Origin: CAVYVZ01 sp963772065
Lineage (GTDB): Bacteria > Acidobacteriota > Vicinamibacteria > Vicinamibacterales > UBA2999
NCBI GenBank assembly: GCA_963772065.1
Contig: CAVYVZ010000010.1
Coordinates: 1,244,967-1,308,966 of the forward strand
DNA: 64,000 nucleotides
Direction of reading: 5' to 3'
Shown here one piece after another: positions 28,616-37,015 of the stretch; positions within the stretch are counted from its first letter, which is position 1; every line of letters begins with the position of its first letter. The position numbers were made by a program, and so were the translations under genes. The notes under the pieces are model-generated. The model made no database searches, was not told where the DNA came from, and saw only the letters and a list, made by a program, of their open reading frames with translations.

Positions 28616-29473
28616 ATGCCTGAAGGGGATTCGATATTCCGGGCGGCCCGCGCCCTCAATAAGGCCCTGGCCGGGCGAGGCGTGACACGCTTCGAGTCCG
28701 TGTTCCCACACCTCACCCGTATCGATACCGATCGGCCTCTGCGCGGCCGCACGGTCGAGGGCGTGACGTCGCGCGGCAAGCATCTGCTGATGTGGTTCTC
28801 GGGCGACCTCGTGCTCCGCACCCACATGCGCATGCATGGGTCGTGGCACATCTACCGCCCCGGGGAGCGCTGGCGGCGTCCGAGGCATGAGATGCGGATC
28901 CACGTCGCGACCGACGCGTTCGAGGCGGTCGCGTTCACCGTGCCCGTGGCCGAGTTCAGCACGCGGGCCGAGCTCGAGCGCGAGCTGGCCGGGCTCGGCC
29001 CCGACCCGCTCGATGAGGATTTCGATGCACAGGCGACCGCGGAGCGGCTGCGTGGCCTCGGCGACGTCGCGATCGCCGACGCGCTGCTCGATCAGCGCGC
29101 CATCGCGGGGATCGGCAACGTGTACAAGTCCGAGGTGCTGTTCGCCGCGCGCGTCAGCCCCTTTGCCGCCGTGGCCAGTCTCGACGCCGCGACGCTGGAA
29201 CGCATCGTCGCGATTGCCATGAAGTTCATGCGGGCGAACGTGACCGATGGCTCGACGGCGGCGATCGTCACCTACACAGGGTTGCGGCGGACGACGGGGC
29301 GCGCCGACCCGTCGGCGCGGCTATGGGTCTACGGGCGCGGCGGAAAGCCTTGTCGCCGCTGCGGGACGCCAATCTCGCGCGCGAAGCAGGGACCGGACGC
29401 GCGGAGCACGTACTGGTGTAGCCGGTGTCAACCCCCAACTTCCAATTCCCAGCTCCCAAAAGGACTCTCGTGA
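28616..29473 (+). CDS. nei2: Endonuclease VIII-like DNA glycosylase (Nei2 type)
   Basis: This Fpg/Nei-superfamily glycosylase/AP lyase removes oxidised pyrimidines. The catalytic proline and glutamate are in MPEGDSI at the N-terminus, and RGKHLLMWF holds the strand-nicking lysine region. The helix-two-turn-helix is at ALLDQRAIAGIGNVYKSE. A zinc finger with four cysteines (CRRC ... CSRC) ends at about residue 272. The last 13 residues (PPTSNSQLPKGLS) come from the left arm of an iterated-word palindrome. Start ATG at 28616. Confidence 0.93.
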   Translation: MPEGDSIFRAARALNKALAGRGVTRFESVFPHLTRIDTDRPLRGRTVEGVTSRGKHLLMWFSGDLVLRTHMRMHGSWHIYRPGERWRRPRHEMRIHVATDAFEAVAFTVPVAEFSTRAELERELAGLGPDPLDEDFDAQATAERLRGLGDVAIADALLDQRAIAGIGNVYKSEVLFAARVSPFAAVASLDAATLERIVAIAMKFMRANVTDGSTAAIVTYTGLRRTTGRADPSARLWVYGRGGKPCRRCGTPISRAKQGPDARSTYWCSRCQPPTSNSQLPKGLS

Positions 29474-29662
29474 CTTCAATCGATCTTCTTTGTTGCCAGG
29501 TCACCGCCGCGATCGAAAGCAAAACGATCAAAACGCTTCGTGCTTTCGTGTCTTCGTGTGCCGTGGCGACTGGCTGACAAGCGCAGTCGTGAAAGTCATC
29601 GAGCGAAGCGGACGAGCGAAGTCACGAGAATCCCTTTGGGAGTCGGGCGTTGGGTGTTGGGA
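29434..29662. repeat. Large imperfect palindrome of TGGGAGTTGGG words between nei2 and the Mo-oxidoreductase
   Basis: The left arm at 29434-29474 and right arm at 29621-29662 are near reverse complements (GTCACGAGA, TTTGGGAG, GTTGGG shared). About 146 bases lie between, with a secondary CTTCGTG/TTTCGTG word run near 29539-29565. The left arm overlaps the nei2 3' end and the right arm abuts the stop of the convergent oxidoreductase gene at 29666. Confidence 0.8.
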
Positions 29663-29665
29663 GTC

Positions 29666-31879
29666 TCAAAGAGCCTCGATCGTCGCCACTGCGTTGAAGT
29701 CAGGTTCCAGCGACTCAGGATCGATCTCCGGCCCGAGCAGCGCATTGCCTTCGGGCCAATGGATTTCCAGGTTCCCCGGCTTGATTGGCGCGCGGAACAC
29801 GCGCCCTTCGTAGCGGCCGTGCGCCGACGACACGCGAATCGGCGCGCCATCTGCCAGGCCGAGCCGCTCCGCATCGGCCGTACTGATGAACACCGCAGTC
29901 GCGCGCGGCGCCGGTGAGCGGATCGATCGGGTGCTGAACCATGGAATTGAACTGCTTGCCTCGACGGGTCGAGACGAAGAACGCGCCCTCGCGGCTGGCG
30001 CGGCCGCGCGCCGACACCGGCGCGAAGTGCGCTCTGCCGTCGCTCGTCGCGAAGCGGCCATCCGCATAGAGGAGGCGGCCGCCCCATTGCATCTGATCGC
30101 CCTTCGCGGCCAACCGTTGAATCCCTTCGTACAACGGCACGGCGCGCGCGATTTCCTCTCGGATCGCCGGCGTCCCGGTGAATCGGACGCGGTCGGCCGC
30201 GGCCGGCTTCGCACGCGCCACCGCCTCCGTGATCGCCCACCACTCCGACCTCGCCGATCCGATCCGCCGCCCTGGAATCTCCGGCGAGTAGATGATGCGG
30301 CGCTCCGTCGTGGTCTCGGTCACCCCACCGGGGGTCTCATAGCGAGTCGTCGCTGGCAGCAACAGGACCGTGTCCGCCGGCTCGACCAGCATGGCCGAGG
30401 AGAGCACGATGTCATGGTGGATGCGGAGGCGCGGCGACGCGAGCGCGCGCCGCACGCGCGCCGGCTCGGGCAGCGTCTCGAGGAAGTTGCCGCCGACGAT
30501 CCAGAAGACGTCGATGTCGCCGCGCTCCGCCGCGTGCACCATTTCCGGCGCGGCGTACCCACGCTCCCGCGGCACGGGGACGCCCCACACCCGCTCCCAC
30601 CGCTCGCGCGTCGCCGCGTCGACGCCAGGCACGCAGCCCACTTCGGCGCCGCCCTGGACGCCCGAGTGCCCCCGAATCGGCATGACCCCACGGTGCTCAC
30701 GGCCGGGCAGGCCGCGCGCCAGCGCAACGTTCATGAGCGCTCTCACGGTGTCCACGCCGTGCGCATGCTGCGTCAGCCCCATCGACCACACGAAGATCGC
30801 GTTCGGCTTCGCGACCAGCAGCGCGGCAAACGCACGCATCCGCTCCTCGGTCGCGCCGCTCTCGGCCTCCAGCACGTCCCACCGCGCCGACTCGGCGCGC
30901 GACCGCGCCTCTTCCCAACCGGCCGTGTGCGATCGGATGAATGGCTCGTCGACGCCGCCGCTCTCCACGAGCGCCTTCAGCACGCCGATGAGAAACGCGA
31001 GGTCGCCTCCCGTGTTCACGTCGTACCAGTCGTCGGCCAGACGCGTTCCGAACAACGCGCTCTCGAGCACGGACGGGACCCAATAACGGGCGAGTCCGGG
31101 CTCACGGTACGGATTGACGACGGCGATGTGTGCGCCACGCTGCTTCGCGTAATACAGGTACTTCGTGGTGACCGGCTGGTTGTTCGGCGTGTTGGATCCG
31201 AAGAAGACGATCAGATCCGCGGCGAGCCAGTCGACATAGCTGCACGACGAGGCGCCGTGGCCGAGCGAGGCCTTCATGGCCGATGTCGATGCCGCGTGGC
31301 ACAGGCGCGCCGAGTTGTCGACGTGATTCGTGCCGAGCACGCGCGCGGCCTTCTGCGCCGCGTAATACGTTTCGTTCGGGACGCCGCGCGAGGTCAGATA
31401 GAAGGCGATACGCTCCGCCCTGGTGGACCGGAGGCCATCTGCGGCGATCGCGAGCGCTTCCTCCCAGGACGCGACACGAAACCCGCGCTCGCCACGGCGC
31501 CGGACCATCGGTTCGGGCAGCCGTCCCAGCTCCCGCAGTTCCGCAGACGTCAGCGAGGAGAGCGCGGCCGCATCCGCCAGCCGCGCCGTGTCGAGAGCGG
31601 GCGCCGTATTGAGGCGCATCAGCTCCAGCCGCACCATGCAAAGGTGCGTGCCCTCCAGCGTCCAGTCGCGGAGGCCCGATGTGCCGAGCGCGCAGCCATC
31701 GCACACGCCGTCGCGCAGAATGCGCCAGGCGTAGGGCAGCTCGTCGCGGTTATCCCAGGCGACGCGCAGCATCTCGAGGTAGTGATTGGGCTTCTGCGCG
31801 TTGAGACCGTTGGGAACGAACGAGACCCAGTTACGCCACATTACTTTTGCGGCCGGCGATAGGCGTCGCCATTACCCAT
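29666..31879 (-). CDS. FdhF/YdeP-family molybdopterin oxidoreductase (two frameshifts)
   Basis: Length about 736 residues after correction. The sequence DELPYAWRILRDGVCDGCAL and GTSGLRDWTLEGTHLCMVRL mark the YdeP/FdhF-like branch. NSARLCHAASTSAM shows a Cys where formate dehydrogenases often have selenocysteine. Bis-MGD contacts such as FFGSNTPNNQPVTTKYLYYA and MPIRGHSGVQGG follow. A C-terminal molybdopterin-binding domain lies in another frame (shift near 29908). A short in-frame start at 31879 overlaps the fdhD stop as TGATG and reads MGNGDAYRRPQK; a missing A in a run (31845-31848) would join it to VMWRNWVSF. Otherwise the ATG at 31841 is the start. The substrate is not assignable from sequence. 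Confidence 0.82.
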
Positions 31880-32733
31880 CAACACAAGGGAGGTTCCAGT
31901 GTAATCCGCTCGGCGCCCGCGTAGATGTTGAACGTCCTATCGCGCACGAATCCCAGGAGCGTGATGCCGCCATCCCGTGCGAGCTCGATCGCAAGGCTCG
32001 ACGGCGCCGACACGGACGCGACGAGCGGAATCCGCGCGACGAGCGCCTTCTGCACGATCTCGTATCCCGCGCGGCCGCTGACGAAGAGCAGACGATCGTC
32101 GAGCGGCAGCCGGTCCGCGAGCACCTGCGCGCCGATGACCTTGTCGACCGCATTGTGGCGGCCGATGTCCTCGGCGCTGGCCAGGAGACGGCCCTCACGA
32201 TCGAACAGACCCGCCGCGTGAAGGCCGCCGGTCTCGGCGAACGCGGTCTGCGTCGCCCGCAGCGCCCCTGGCAACGAGTCGATCAGCCGCGGCGACACAC
32301 GCCACGACACGGGCAGGCGCTCGACGGCGGCGATCAAATCGTCGATCGTCCGGCGTCCGCACACGCCGCATGCGCTGGTCGCGGTGAGCGCGCGGCGCGT
32401 GGCCAGCAGCCCCTCGACACGCCCCGCGGCGCTCCCGTCGAGCACGACGTCGACGACGTTTGCCGCGGCCTCGCCCGCGGAATCGACGCAATGCCGGATG
32501 ACGCCGACATCCTCCGCTCCGCCGATGATGCGTTCCGAGAGCAGGAACCCGGCGGTCAGCTGGCGGTCCGCGCCGGGTGTGCGCATGATCACCGCGAAGG
32601 ACGCACCGTTCAGACGGATCTCGAGCGGCTCTTCAACCGCCGCGACGTCCCGTGCGCGCTCCGCGCGCGCACCCGCAACCCTGGCGACCTCGATCGCCTG
32701 AAGCGCGCCGTTCAGAGGTCCTTCGGCAGACAT
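31879..32733 (-). CDS. fdhD: FdhD-type sulfurtransferase for molybdenum cofactor
   Basis: FdhD transfers sulfur to the Mo/bis-MGD cofactor of formate-dehydrogenase-type enzymes. The 284-residue protein has the sulfur-relay cysteines in SACGVCGR and the conserved ASAEDIGRHNAVDKVIGA and FVSGRAGYEIVQKAL. It is translationally coupled (TGATG) to the downstream oxidoreductase, which it almost certainly matures. It overlaps the upstream DUF523 gene by 22 bases. Confidence 0.93.
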   Translation of the reverse strand: MSAEGPLNGALQAIEVARVAGARAERARDVAAVEEPLEIRLNGASFAVIMRTPGADRQLTAGFLLSERIIGGAEDVGVIRHCVDSAGEAAANVVDVVLDGSAAGRVEGLLATRRALTATSACGVCGRRTIDDLIAAVERLPVSWRVSPRLIDSLPGALRATQTAFAETGGLHAAGLFDREGRLLASAEDIGRHNAVDKVIGAQVLADRLPLDDRLLFVSGRAGYEIVQKALVARIPLVASVSAPSSLAIELARDGGITLLGFVRDRTFNIYAGAERITLEPPLC

Positions 32734-33272
32734 CGCTCGCGGTGATGTGCCACCACGCGCTCGAGAAAGCGCTCCCGCGCGCGCGGCTCATCGAGCCGGC
32801 CTTCTTCCTCGATCGGAAGATCGGGCATCGCATCGACCAGCGCCTGCGCGAAGAGGCCCCGGCCCGTTCGGGTGGCGCCGCCGGCAGCCTCGACCCGTAC
32901 CCCCTGCATCCCGCAGCTCGGCGAATCCTGCTTCAGCACGTAGCCGGACAGCCGCGCGTCCGCGAGCTCGCGCAGCCGCTCGCGCCGCCAGACGTCCATC
33001 GCGCCGGTCCAGTCTCGACCGCTGTTCACACCGACCAGACGCACGCGGTGTGGGCCCGACGCGACGCCGTCGTGCGCCGACACGAGGTGGATCGGCTCAC
33101 GAGGGACGTCCATCCCCATCTCCACCTCGGGGCACACCGGCACCCACTCGACGTACGGTCCCAGCGACTCGAGGAGCACGGTATCGCGCTTGTGCCCGCC
33201 GTCGTAGCGGACCTCGTCGCCAAGGAGACAGCGTGAGATCCCCACGCGCGGACGGCTTGCCGACGGGTGCAC
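32712..33272 (-). CDS. DUF523-family protein
   Basis: The protein has about 186 residues. The family signature is VGISRCLLGDEVRYDGGHK at the N-terminus, then VPVCPEVEMGMDVPREPIHL and YVLKQDSPSCGMQGV with conserved cysteines, suggesting a metal or Fe-S site. Function is not established; members are found alone or fused to DUF1722. The GTG at 33272 gives the usual short N-terminus; an ATG at 33280 overlapping the upstream stop is in another frame, so a small indel here is possible. Confidence 0.83.
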   Translation of the reverse strand: MHPSASRPRVGISRCLLGDEVRYDGGHKRDTVLLESLGPYVEWVPVCPEVEMGMDVPREPIHLVSAHDGVASGPHRVRLVGVNSGRDWTGAMDVWRRERLRELADARLSGYVLKQDSPSCGMQGVRVEAAGGATRTGRGLFAQALVDAMPDLPIEEEGRLDEPRARERFLERVVAHHRERCLPKDL

Positions 33273-33279
33273 GCGTTCA

Positions 33280-34218
33280 TTAAACCATGAGCGGCCGCGG
33301 CGGCGCGGCGGCGTGCGGCCGCGGTCCGCACAGGAACCGCGCCGCGCGATGCCGCACCTGATACGCGCACCGATCGGCCTGCAGCACCTCGCCATCGATA
33401 TTGACGTGGACGAGGCGATCGAAGAGGAGCTCGAAGGCCGGCGCTCGAAAGTGGATGATGCGATCGTCGTGTGCGTGCTCCCCGGCGGCAATCTTCTGCA
33501 GCAGCGCCACGAACTCGAGCGTGGCGGTGCGCTTCACCAGGAACACATCGAGCAGCCCGTCGTCGATGAGGGCCGCAGGCGCGATGGGATAGCCGCCGCC
33601 GATCGAGCGCGCGTTGCAGACGGCAAACATCTGCAGCTCGAGAGCGCCCTCGGTGGGTTGTCCCCCAGGGACGCGGAGCTCCGCTGAGAAGGGCTCGCGC
33701 CCCAGGAGCGCGCGCGCCCCGCCGATCACGTACGCGAGCTTGCCGGTGGCGTCTTTCAGCGGTTCGGTGAGGATGGCGGACACATCGGCGACGAACCCGC
33801 CCGCGGAGACATTGACGAATGGACGATCGTTCATGACGCCGAGATCCACATCGATGATCCGCGCGTCGAGGAGCAGGTCGAGTGCCGTCTCCGCAACCTC
33901 GCCCAGGCCGAGCGCCTTCGCGAAGTCGTTGCCGGTGCCGGCGGGGATGATGCCGAACGCCATTCCCTCGAGCGCTCCCCGGACGCCGGCCAAAGCGCGG
34001 ACGGCGATGTTGACGGTGCCGTCGCCGCCCGCGATGAACAGCAGCTCGCAGCCATCCTCGGACGCGCGAATAGCGGCGCGTGCGATGTCGGCTTCGTCGG
34101 TGGTGACGCTGACGTCGAGGTCCCGCACGAGCGGGCGGAGGCGCTCGGCGATGATCGGCAGCAGGGCGGGAGCGCGGTCGGCGCCTGACTTCGGGTTGAT
34201 GATCAGCCGCGCGCGCAC
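33280..34218 (-). CDS. Diacylglycerol kinase / YegS-type lipid kinase family protein
   Basis: The protein has 312 residues. It carries RLIINPKSGADRA, the nucleotide loop LFIAGGDGTVNIAVRALAG, GIIPAGTGNDFAKALGL, and the C-terminal VHVNIDGEVLQADRC. These are the DAGK catalytic-domain landmarks for ATP-dependent phosphorylation of a lipid or sphingoid base. The GTG start at 34218 overlaps the gvpK stop by one base, so it is at the 3' end of the gas-vesicle transcription unit. A role in vesicles is not implied. Confidence 0.9.
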   Translation of the reverse strand: MRARLIINPKSGADRAPALLPIIAERLRPLVRDLDVSVTTDEADIARAAIRASEDGCELLFIAGGDGTVNIAVRALAGVRGALEGMAFGIIPAGTGNDFAKALGLGEVAETALDLLLDARIIDVDLGVMNDRPFVNVSAGGFVADVSAILTEPLKDATGKLAYVIGGARALLGREPFSAELRVPGGQPTEGALELQMFAVCNARSIGGGYPIAPAALIDDGLLDVFLVKRTATLEFVALLQKIAAGEHAHDDRIIHFRAPAFELLFDRLVHVNIDGEVLQADRCAYQVRHRAARFLCGPRPHAAAPPRPLMV

Positions 34219-34679
34219 TACATCAGTTTCCCGAGCGGTCCGACGTCGAGGTTCAGCTCGTCCGGCGCGATGCCGAACTGCGCGGCAATCTCACGTACCG
34301 CCTCTTCGAGCTTCATGAGGGCGACGCCGACGTCTTCGGTCTGCTGGTCGGTGAGCGTGCCGGCTTCCATGCGGCGGATGGCCTGACGTTCGAGCACGTT
34401 TCGGATGAACTCGACGAGCGTCAGCACCAGCTGCGCGACCGATCGCCGTACCTCGTCGGGATCGGCGTTCCACCGGAGCGGAGATGCGGTCCTCGCGGTG
34501 CGCTCGATCTCGCGCCGCAGCGCATCGAGCTCCGCGACCTCGGTGACGGTGACGCCGCCCGATCTCGCGACGCCCGTTGCCGCGCGCGCGCGCGGGGTCG
34601 ATGCGGGAGAACGCTTCTGTCGTCGCGGCTTCGAGCCTGGCGCACGCGGCGGCCGTCGTGCGGGTTTCTTGGTCACCAT
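34218..34679 (-). CDS. gvpK: Gas vesicle protein GvpK
   Basis: The protein has 153 residues: a basic, proline-rich N-terminal tail (about 1-45) and then the conserved GvpK domain, with DPDEVRRSVAQLVLTLVEF, ERQAIRRMEAGTLTDQQTED and FGIAPDELNLDVGPLGKL. GvpK is one of the conserved accessory proteins for vesicle assembly. The ATG at 34679 lies just inside the end of the upstream gvpF/L gene. Confidence 0.93.
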   Translation of the reverse strand: MVTKKPARRPPRAPGSKPRRQKRSPASTPRARAATGVARSGGVTVTEVAELDALRREIERTARTASPLRWNADPDEVRRSVAQLVLTLVEFIRNVLERQAIRRMEAGTLTDQQTEDVGVALMKLEEAVREIAAQFGIAPDELNLDVGPLGKLM

Positions 34680-35380
34680 CCACCGCCCGCAAAAGCATAC
34701 GGCGGCCAGGGGCCGCTCACGACAATCGTCACGTTGGCCGCGAGGGCGGCCCGCTGCAGTGCGCTGCGGTAGGCGGGCGCGGCGCCGCGCGGCACCAGGT
34801 GATACATGCTGCCGGCCAGCCGTCCGCGGTCGTAGCGCTCGGCTCGCTCGGCTCGTACCCACTTTCTGACCGCCGCCCGCAGCGGTTCCGTGCCGGGGAT
34901 CTGCAGTTCTGCCGCCCGGCGCTGCAAGAACTGCCGACCTTGAGTCGCCCCCTCACCGTACTCAGAGTCGACTCTGAACCGACTCGGAGCTGACTCTGAG
35001 TTGTCTCGGAGTCGACTCTGAGTCGAACGCGAGCCGAAGACGCGGACGGTCATCTGGACGCGATGGCGGACGAGGCGCAGCGAACGGCGGAGTACCTCGC
35101 GGCGATCGAGCGTGGTCGTCGTCAGCTCCTCCACCGTCGCGGCGCACGTGCCGTAGCGCGCGGGCAGCACGCTGCCGTGTGTCTCCATCAGCCGCCGGAC
35201 GGCCGCGTCGTATCGCTTCAACGTGGCCGGCGTCGGCCGCGGCACGCGCGGCACCAGGCCGATGACGAGGTCGAGGCCCGACACCCTGACGCGGCGCAGC
35301 CGTTCACCCGAGGCCCCGTCTGCACGCAGCGGCCCACTGGCCCCGGATACGACCGCGTACACCCACACGTACTCAGCCAC
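34673..35380 (-). CDS. Gas vesicle protein of the GvpF/GvpL family (third copy), with embedded repeat
   Basis: The protein has 235 residues. It begins YVWVYAVVSGASGPL and ends in the family hallmark SGPWPPYAFAGGG. Residues about 119-142 are encoded by GAGTCGACTCTGAG word repeats and have no equivalent in relatives. The start is the GTG at 35380, overlapping the gvpS-like gene by 8 bases. Compared with the other two F/L proteins of the cluster it is shorter and more divergent, so a nucleation or regulatory role is possible. Confidence 0.85.
   Translation of the reverse strand: MAEYVWVYAVVSGASGPLRADGASGERLRRVRVSGLDLVIGLVPRVPRPTPATLKRYDAAVRRLMETHGSVLPARYGTCAATVEELTTTTLDRREVLRRSLRLVRHRVQMTVRVFGSRSTQSRLRDNSESAPSRFRVDSEYGEGATQGRQFLQRRAAELQIPGTEPLRAAVRKWVRAERAERYDRGRLAGSMYHLVPRGAAPAYRSALQRAALAANVTIVVSGPWPPYAFAGGGW
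34959..35025. repeat. GAGTCGACTCTGAG word repeat within a gvpF/L coding region
   Basis: Several variants of ACTCTGAGTCGACTC follow each other, including the perfect 16-base palindrome TCAGAGTCGACTCTGA at 34962-34977. The reading frame stays open and codes for a Ser/Arg/Asp-rich insert. Confidence 0.75.
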
Positions 35381-35702
35381 GCGCGTTGCGCCGCGATGTT
35401 CGCTGTGCGCCCCCCTGATGCCTGCGCGCCTCGCGCCGATCGTGCCGGCGCTTCAACGGGTCCGGATCTTCCCCGGGCAGCACCCGATCGGCCGCGCACA
35501 GCAGCAGCGACACACGTACATAGATCAGATCGACGTGTGCCAGGGCGATCGTCAAGTCCCCCGTGAGCACGACACCCTTCGTCAGCGCATGATCGACGAC
35601 ATCCAGCAGCGTCGACGCATCATCCGCGAGCACCTGCTCGGCGACCGAGCTTCCGGCATCGCCCGGTGGCACCGCGGCCGGGAGGCGGCGAGGGCGCTTC
35701 AT
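35373..35702 (-). CDS. gvpS: GvpA/J/S-family gas vesicle protein (GvpS-like)
   Basis: The protein has 109 residues. The GvpA-type core is LLDVVDHALTKGVVLTGDLT then HVDLIYVRVSLLLCAADRV, most like the GvpS/GvpM branch because of VVLTGDL. These minor wall-related proteins are thought to help initiate the vesicle. The ATG at 35702 overlaps the upstream gvpF/L stop as ATGA. The N-terminal 30 residues and C-terminal tail are polar and variable. Confidence 0.85.
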   Translation of the reverse strand: MKRPRRLPAAVPPGDAGSSVAEQVLADDASTLLDVVDHALTKGVVLTGDLTIALAHVDLIYVRVSLLLCAADRVLPGEDPDPLKRRHDRREARRHQGGAQRTSRRNARG

Positions 35703-36472
35703 GTGGACGACGTGAAGTTGTAGGGGGGCCAGGGGCCCGTCAGCGCCGCACCGATACCCGACGTGTGGAGTGTGCGCGCGTGCTGCCGCACGGCGGCGCG
35801 GAAGCCCGCAGCGCGCGTGGACGGGACGAGATACGCGGCGTCGAGCAAGAGACGCGAGCCGGGGGCGGCCTCCTCGATCGCGGTCCGCCGCACGGCATCG
35901 CGCGCGTGCCGCTTCAGGCTGCGGTGAAGCGCCGTCGCCTCGGCGCGGGCTTTCGCCAGCTGCGTCCGCCTGACATCGAGCAGGTCGCGCTTCTGCGTCA
36001 GATACGCGGTACCCGACCGCCGACGCTCACCCGCGCGTCGCGCGTGCGCCTGCTCCACCGCGCCACGCGCCGCCTGCTCGTCCCACGTGAGGCGGAGTCC
36101 CCACTCCACGTGGCCGGCCACGCGACGCAGGATCCGCTCGATCCGGCGCCGGTCGCGCGAGACGTGCGCCAGCGCGCGCTCGTCGCCCGTGAAGATCGTG
36201 AACATCTGCATCGGCAGCAACGCGGCCTTCGAGAGAAACTGCTCCACCACCGCCTCGTGGCCCATGGCGCATTGGGAGACCCAATCGAGATCCTTCAGCC
36301 CCGACGCGATTGCCGCTTCGCCGTACTCCGAGGCCTCGACATCGGACACGATGAGCCATAAGCCCCCACCGGCGTCGAGCGCGCGAAGACCTCCTGCGGA
36401 CGGCAGGCCGATCCGACGCCGCCGAATGACGGGCTTCCGTGCGCTGCGAATGAGGCAGTACAGATAGGTCAC
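35699..36472 (-). CDS. Gas vesicle protein of the GvpF/GvpL family (second copy)
   Basis: The protein has 257 residues. It has YLYCLIRSARKPVIR at the N-terminus, GHEAVVEQFLSKAALLPMQM and FTIFTGDERA in the first half, a long charged helical region, AAYLVPSTRAAGFRAAV, and the hallmark TGPWPPYNF at the C-terminus. The start is the GTG at 36472. It lies between gvpG and the gvpS-like gene with overlapping or short junctions, so all are cotranscribed. Confidence 0.9.
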   Translation of the reverse strand: MTYLYCLIRSARKPVIRRRRIGLPSAGGLRALDAGGGLWLIVSDVEASEYGEAAIASGLKDLDWVSQCAMGHEAVVEQFLSKAALLPMQMFTIFTGDERALAHVSRDRRRIERILRRVAGHVEWGLRLTWDEQAARGAVEQAHARRAGERRRSGTAYLTQKRDLLDVRRTQLAKARAEATALHRSLKRHARDAVRRTAIEEAAPGSRLLLDAAYLVPSTRAAGFRAAVRQHARTLHTSGIGAALTGPWPPYNFTSST

Positions 36473-36484
36473 GACGCGGCGATT

Positions 36485-36886
36485 CTACCGTGTCGTCCGG
36501 CGTCCGCGCCGGCTGCGCGGAGGCGTCTTCAGCAGTGTGCCCTCGATGACCGTGCCTGCATCGGCGGCGGCCGGCGCGTGGAAATCCCCCGACACCGTCG
36601 CCTCTACCTGCAGCTCCGACGCGCCGGTCTCGTCCGCGCCGCCAAAGGCGATCGGACCAGCGCCGCCTTCGCGGCGCTCCTTGATGTCACGAATGCGCGC
36701 CAGGAGATCCGCCTCGATGTCGGCGAACTCGGAATCGGTGATCTCGCCCATCTCCCGGCGCATCTCCGCCGCGAGCAGCTCTTCCCGAAGCGCCGAGTCG
36801 TCGTTCTTTTCGGCGTCGGCCGCGGTCGCCACGGTGTCCAGCACCCAGCGCAGACCGGACACGAAGAGCGAGTCGAGGATGAACAT
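36485..36886 (-). CDS. gvpG: Gas vesicle protein GvpG
   Basis: The protein has 133 residues. The N-terminal two thirds match GvpG: a hydrophobic MFILDSLFVSGLRWVLDTV followed by the helical EELLAAEMRREMGEITDSEF and ADIEADLLARIRDIKERREG. The C-terminal 50 residues are low-complexity. GvpG is a conserved accessory protein thought to act with GvpF/L. ATG at 36886. Confidence 0.88.
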   Translation of the reverse strand: MFILDSLFVSGLRWVLDTVATAADAEKNDDSALREELLAAEMRREMGEITDSEFADIEADLLARIRDIKERREGGAGPIAFGGADETGASELQVEATVSGDFHAPAAADAGTVIEGTLLKTPPRSRRGRRTTR

Positions 36887-36899
36887 CGCTAAGCGAAAA

Positions 36900-36993
36900 G
36901 TCTACAAGTGGAGAGTGGAAAGTGAAAAGTAAGTTGGCAAGTTCGCAAGTGGGCAAGTTTGATTACTTTCCACTTTCCATTCTTACTTTCTAC
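36900..36993. repeat. Imperfect palindrome of GTGGAAAGT words between gvpG and gvpF/L
   Basis: A left arm (36900-36933, with GTGGAGAGTGGAAAGTG) faces a right arm (36962-36993, CTTTCCACTTTCCATTC) in inverted orientation. The loop holds AAGTTGGCAAGTTCGCAAGT words. The element sits inside the gas-vesicle operon. Confidence 0.78.
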
Positions 36994-36995
36994 CT

Positions 36996-37015
36996 GCGCG
37001 CGCAAAAGCGCGCGC
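36996..37015 (-). other. Perfect GCGCGCGC hairpin after gvpF/L copy 1
   Basis: GCGCGCGC (36996-37003) and GCGCGCGC (37008-37015) pair across AAAA, immediately after the stop codon (37016-37018) of the first gvpF/L gene. No T-run follows, so it is not a standard intrinsic terminator. Confidence 0.5.

Noticed and set aside
29886..31862. 658-codon plus-strand frame opposite the Mo-oxidoreductase
   Set aside because: Shadow frame; the minus strand has clear oxidoreductase motifs.
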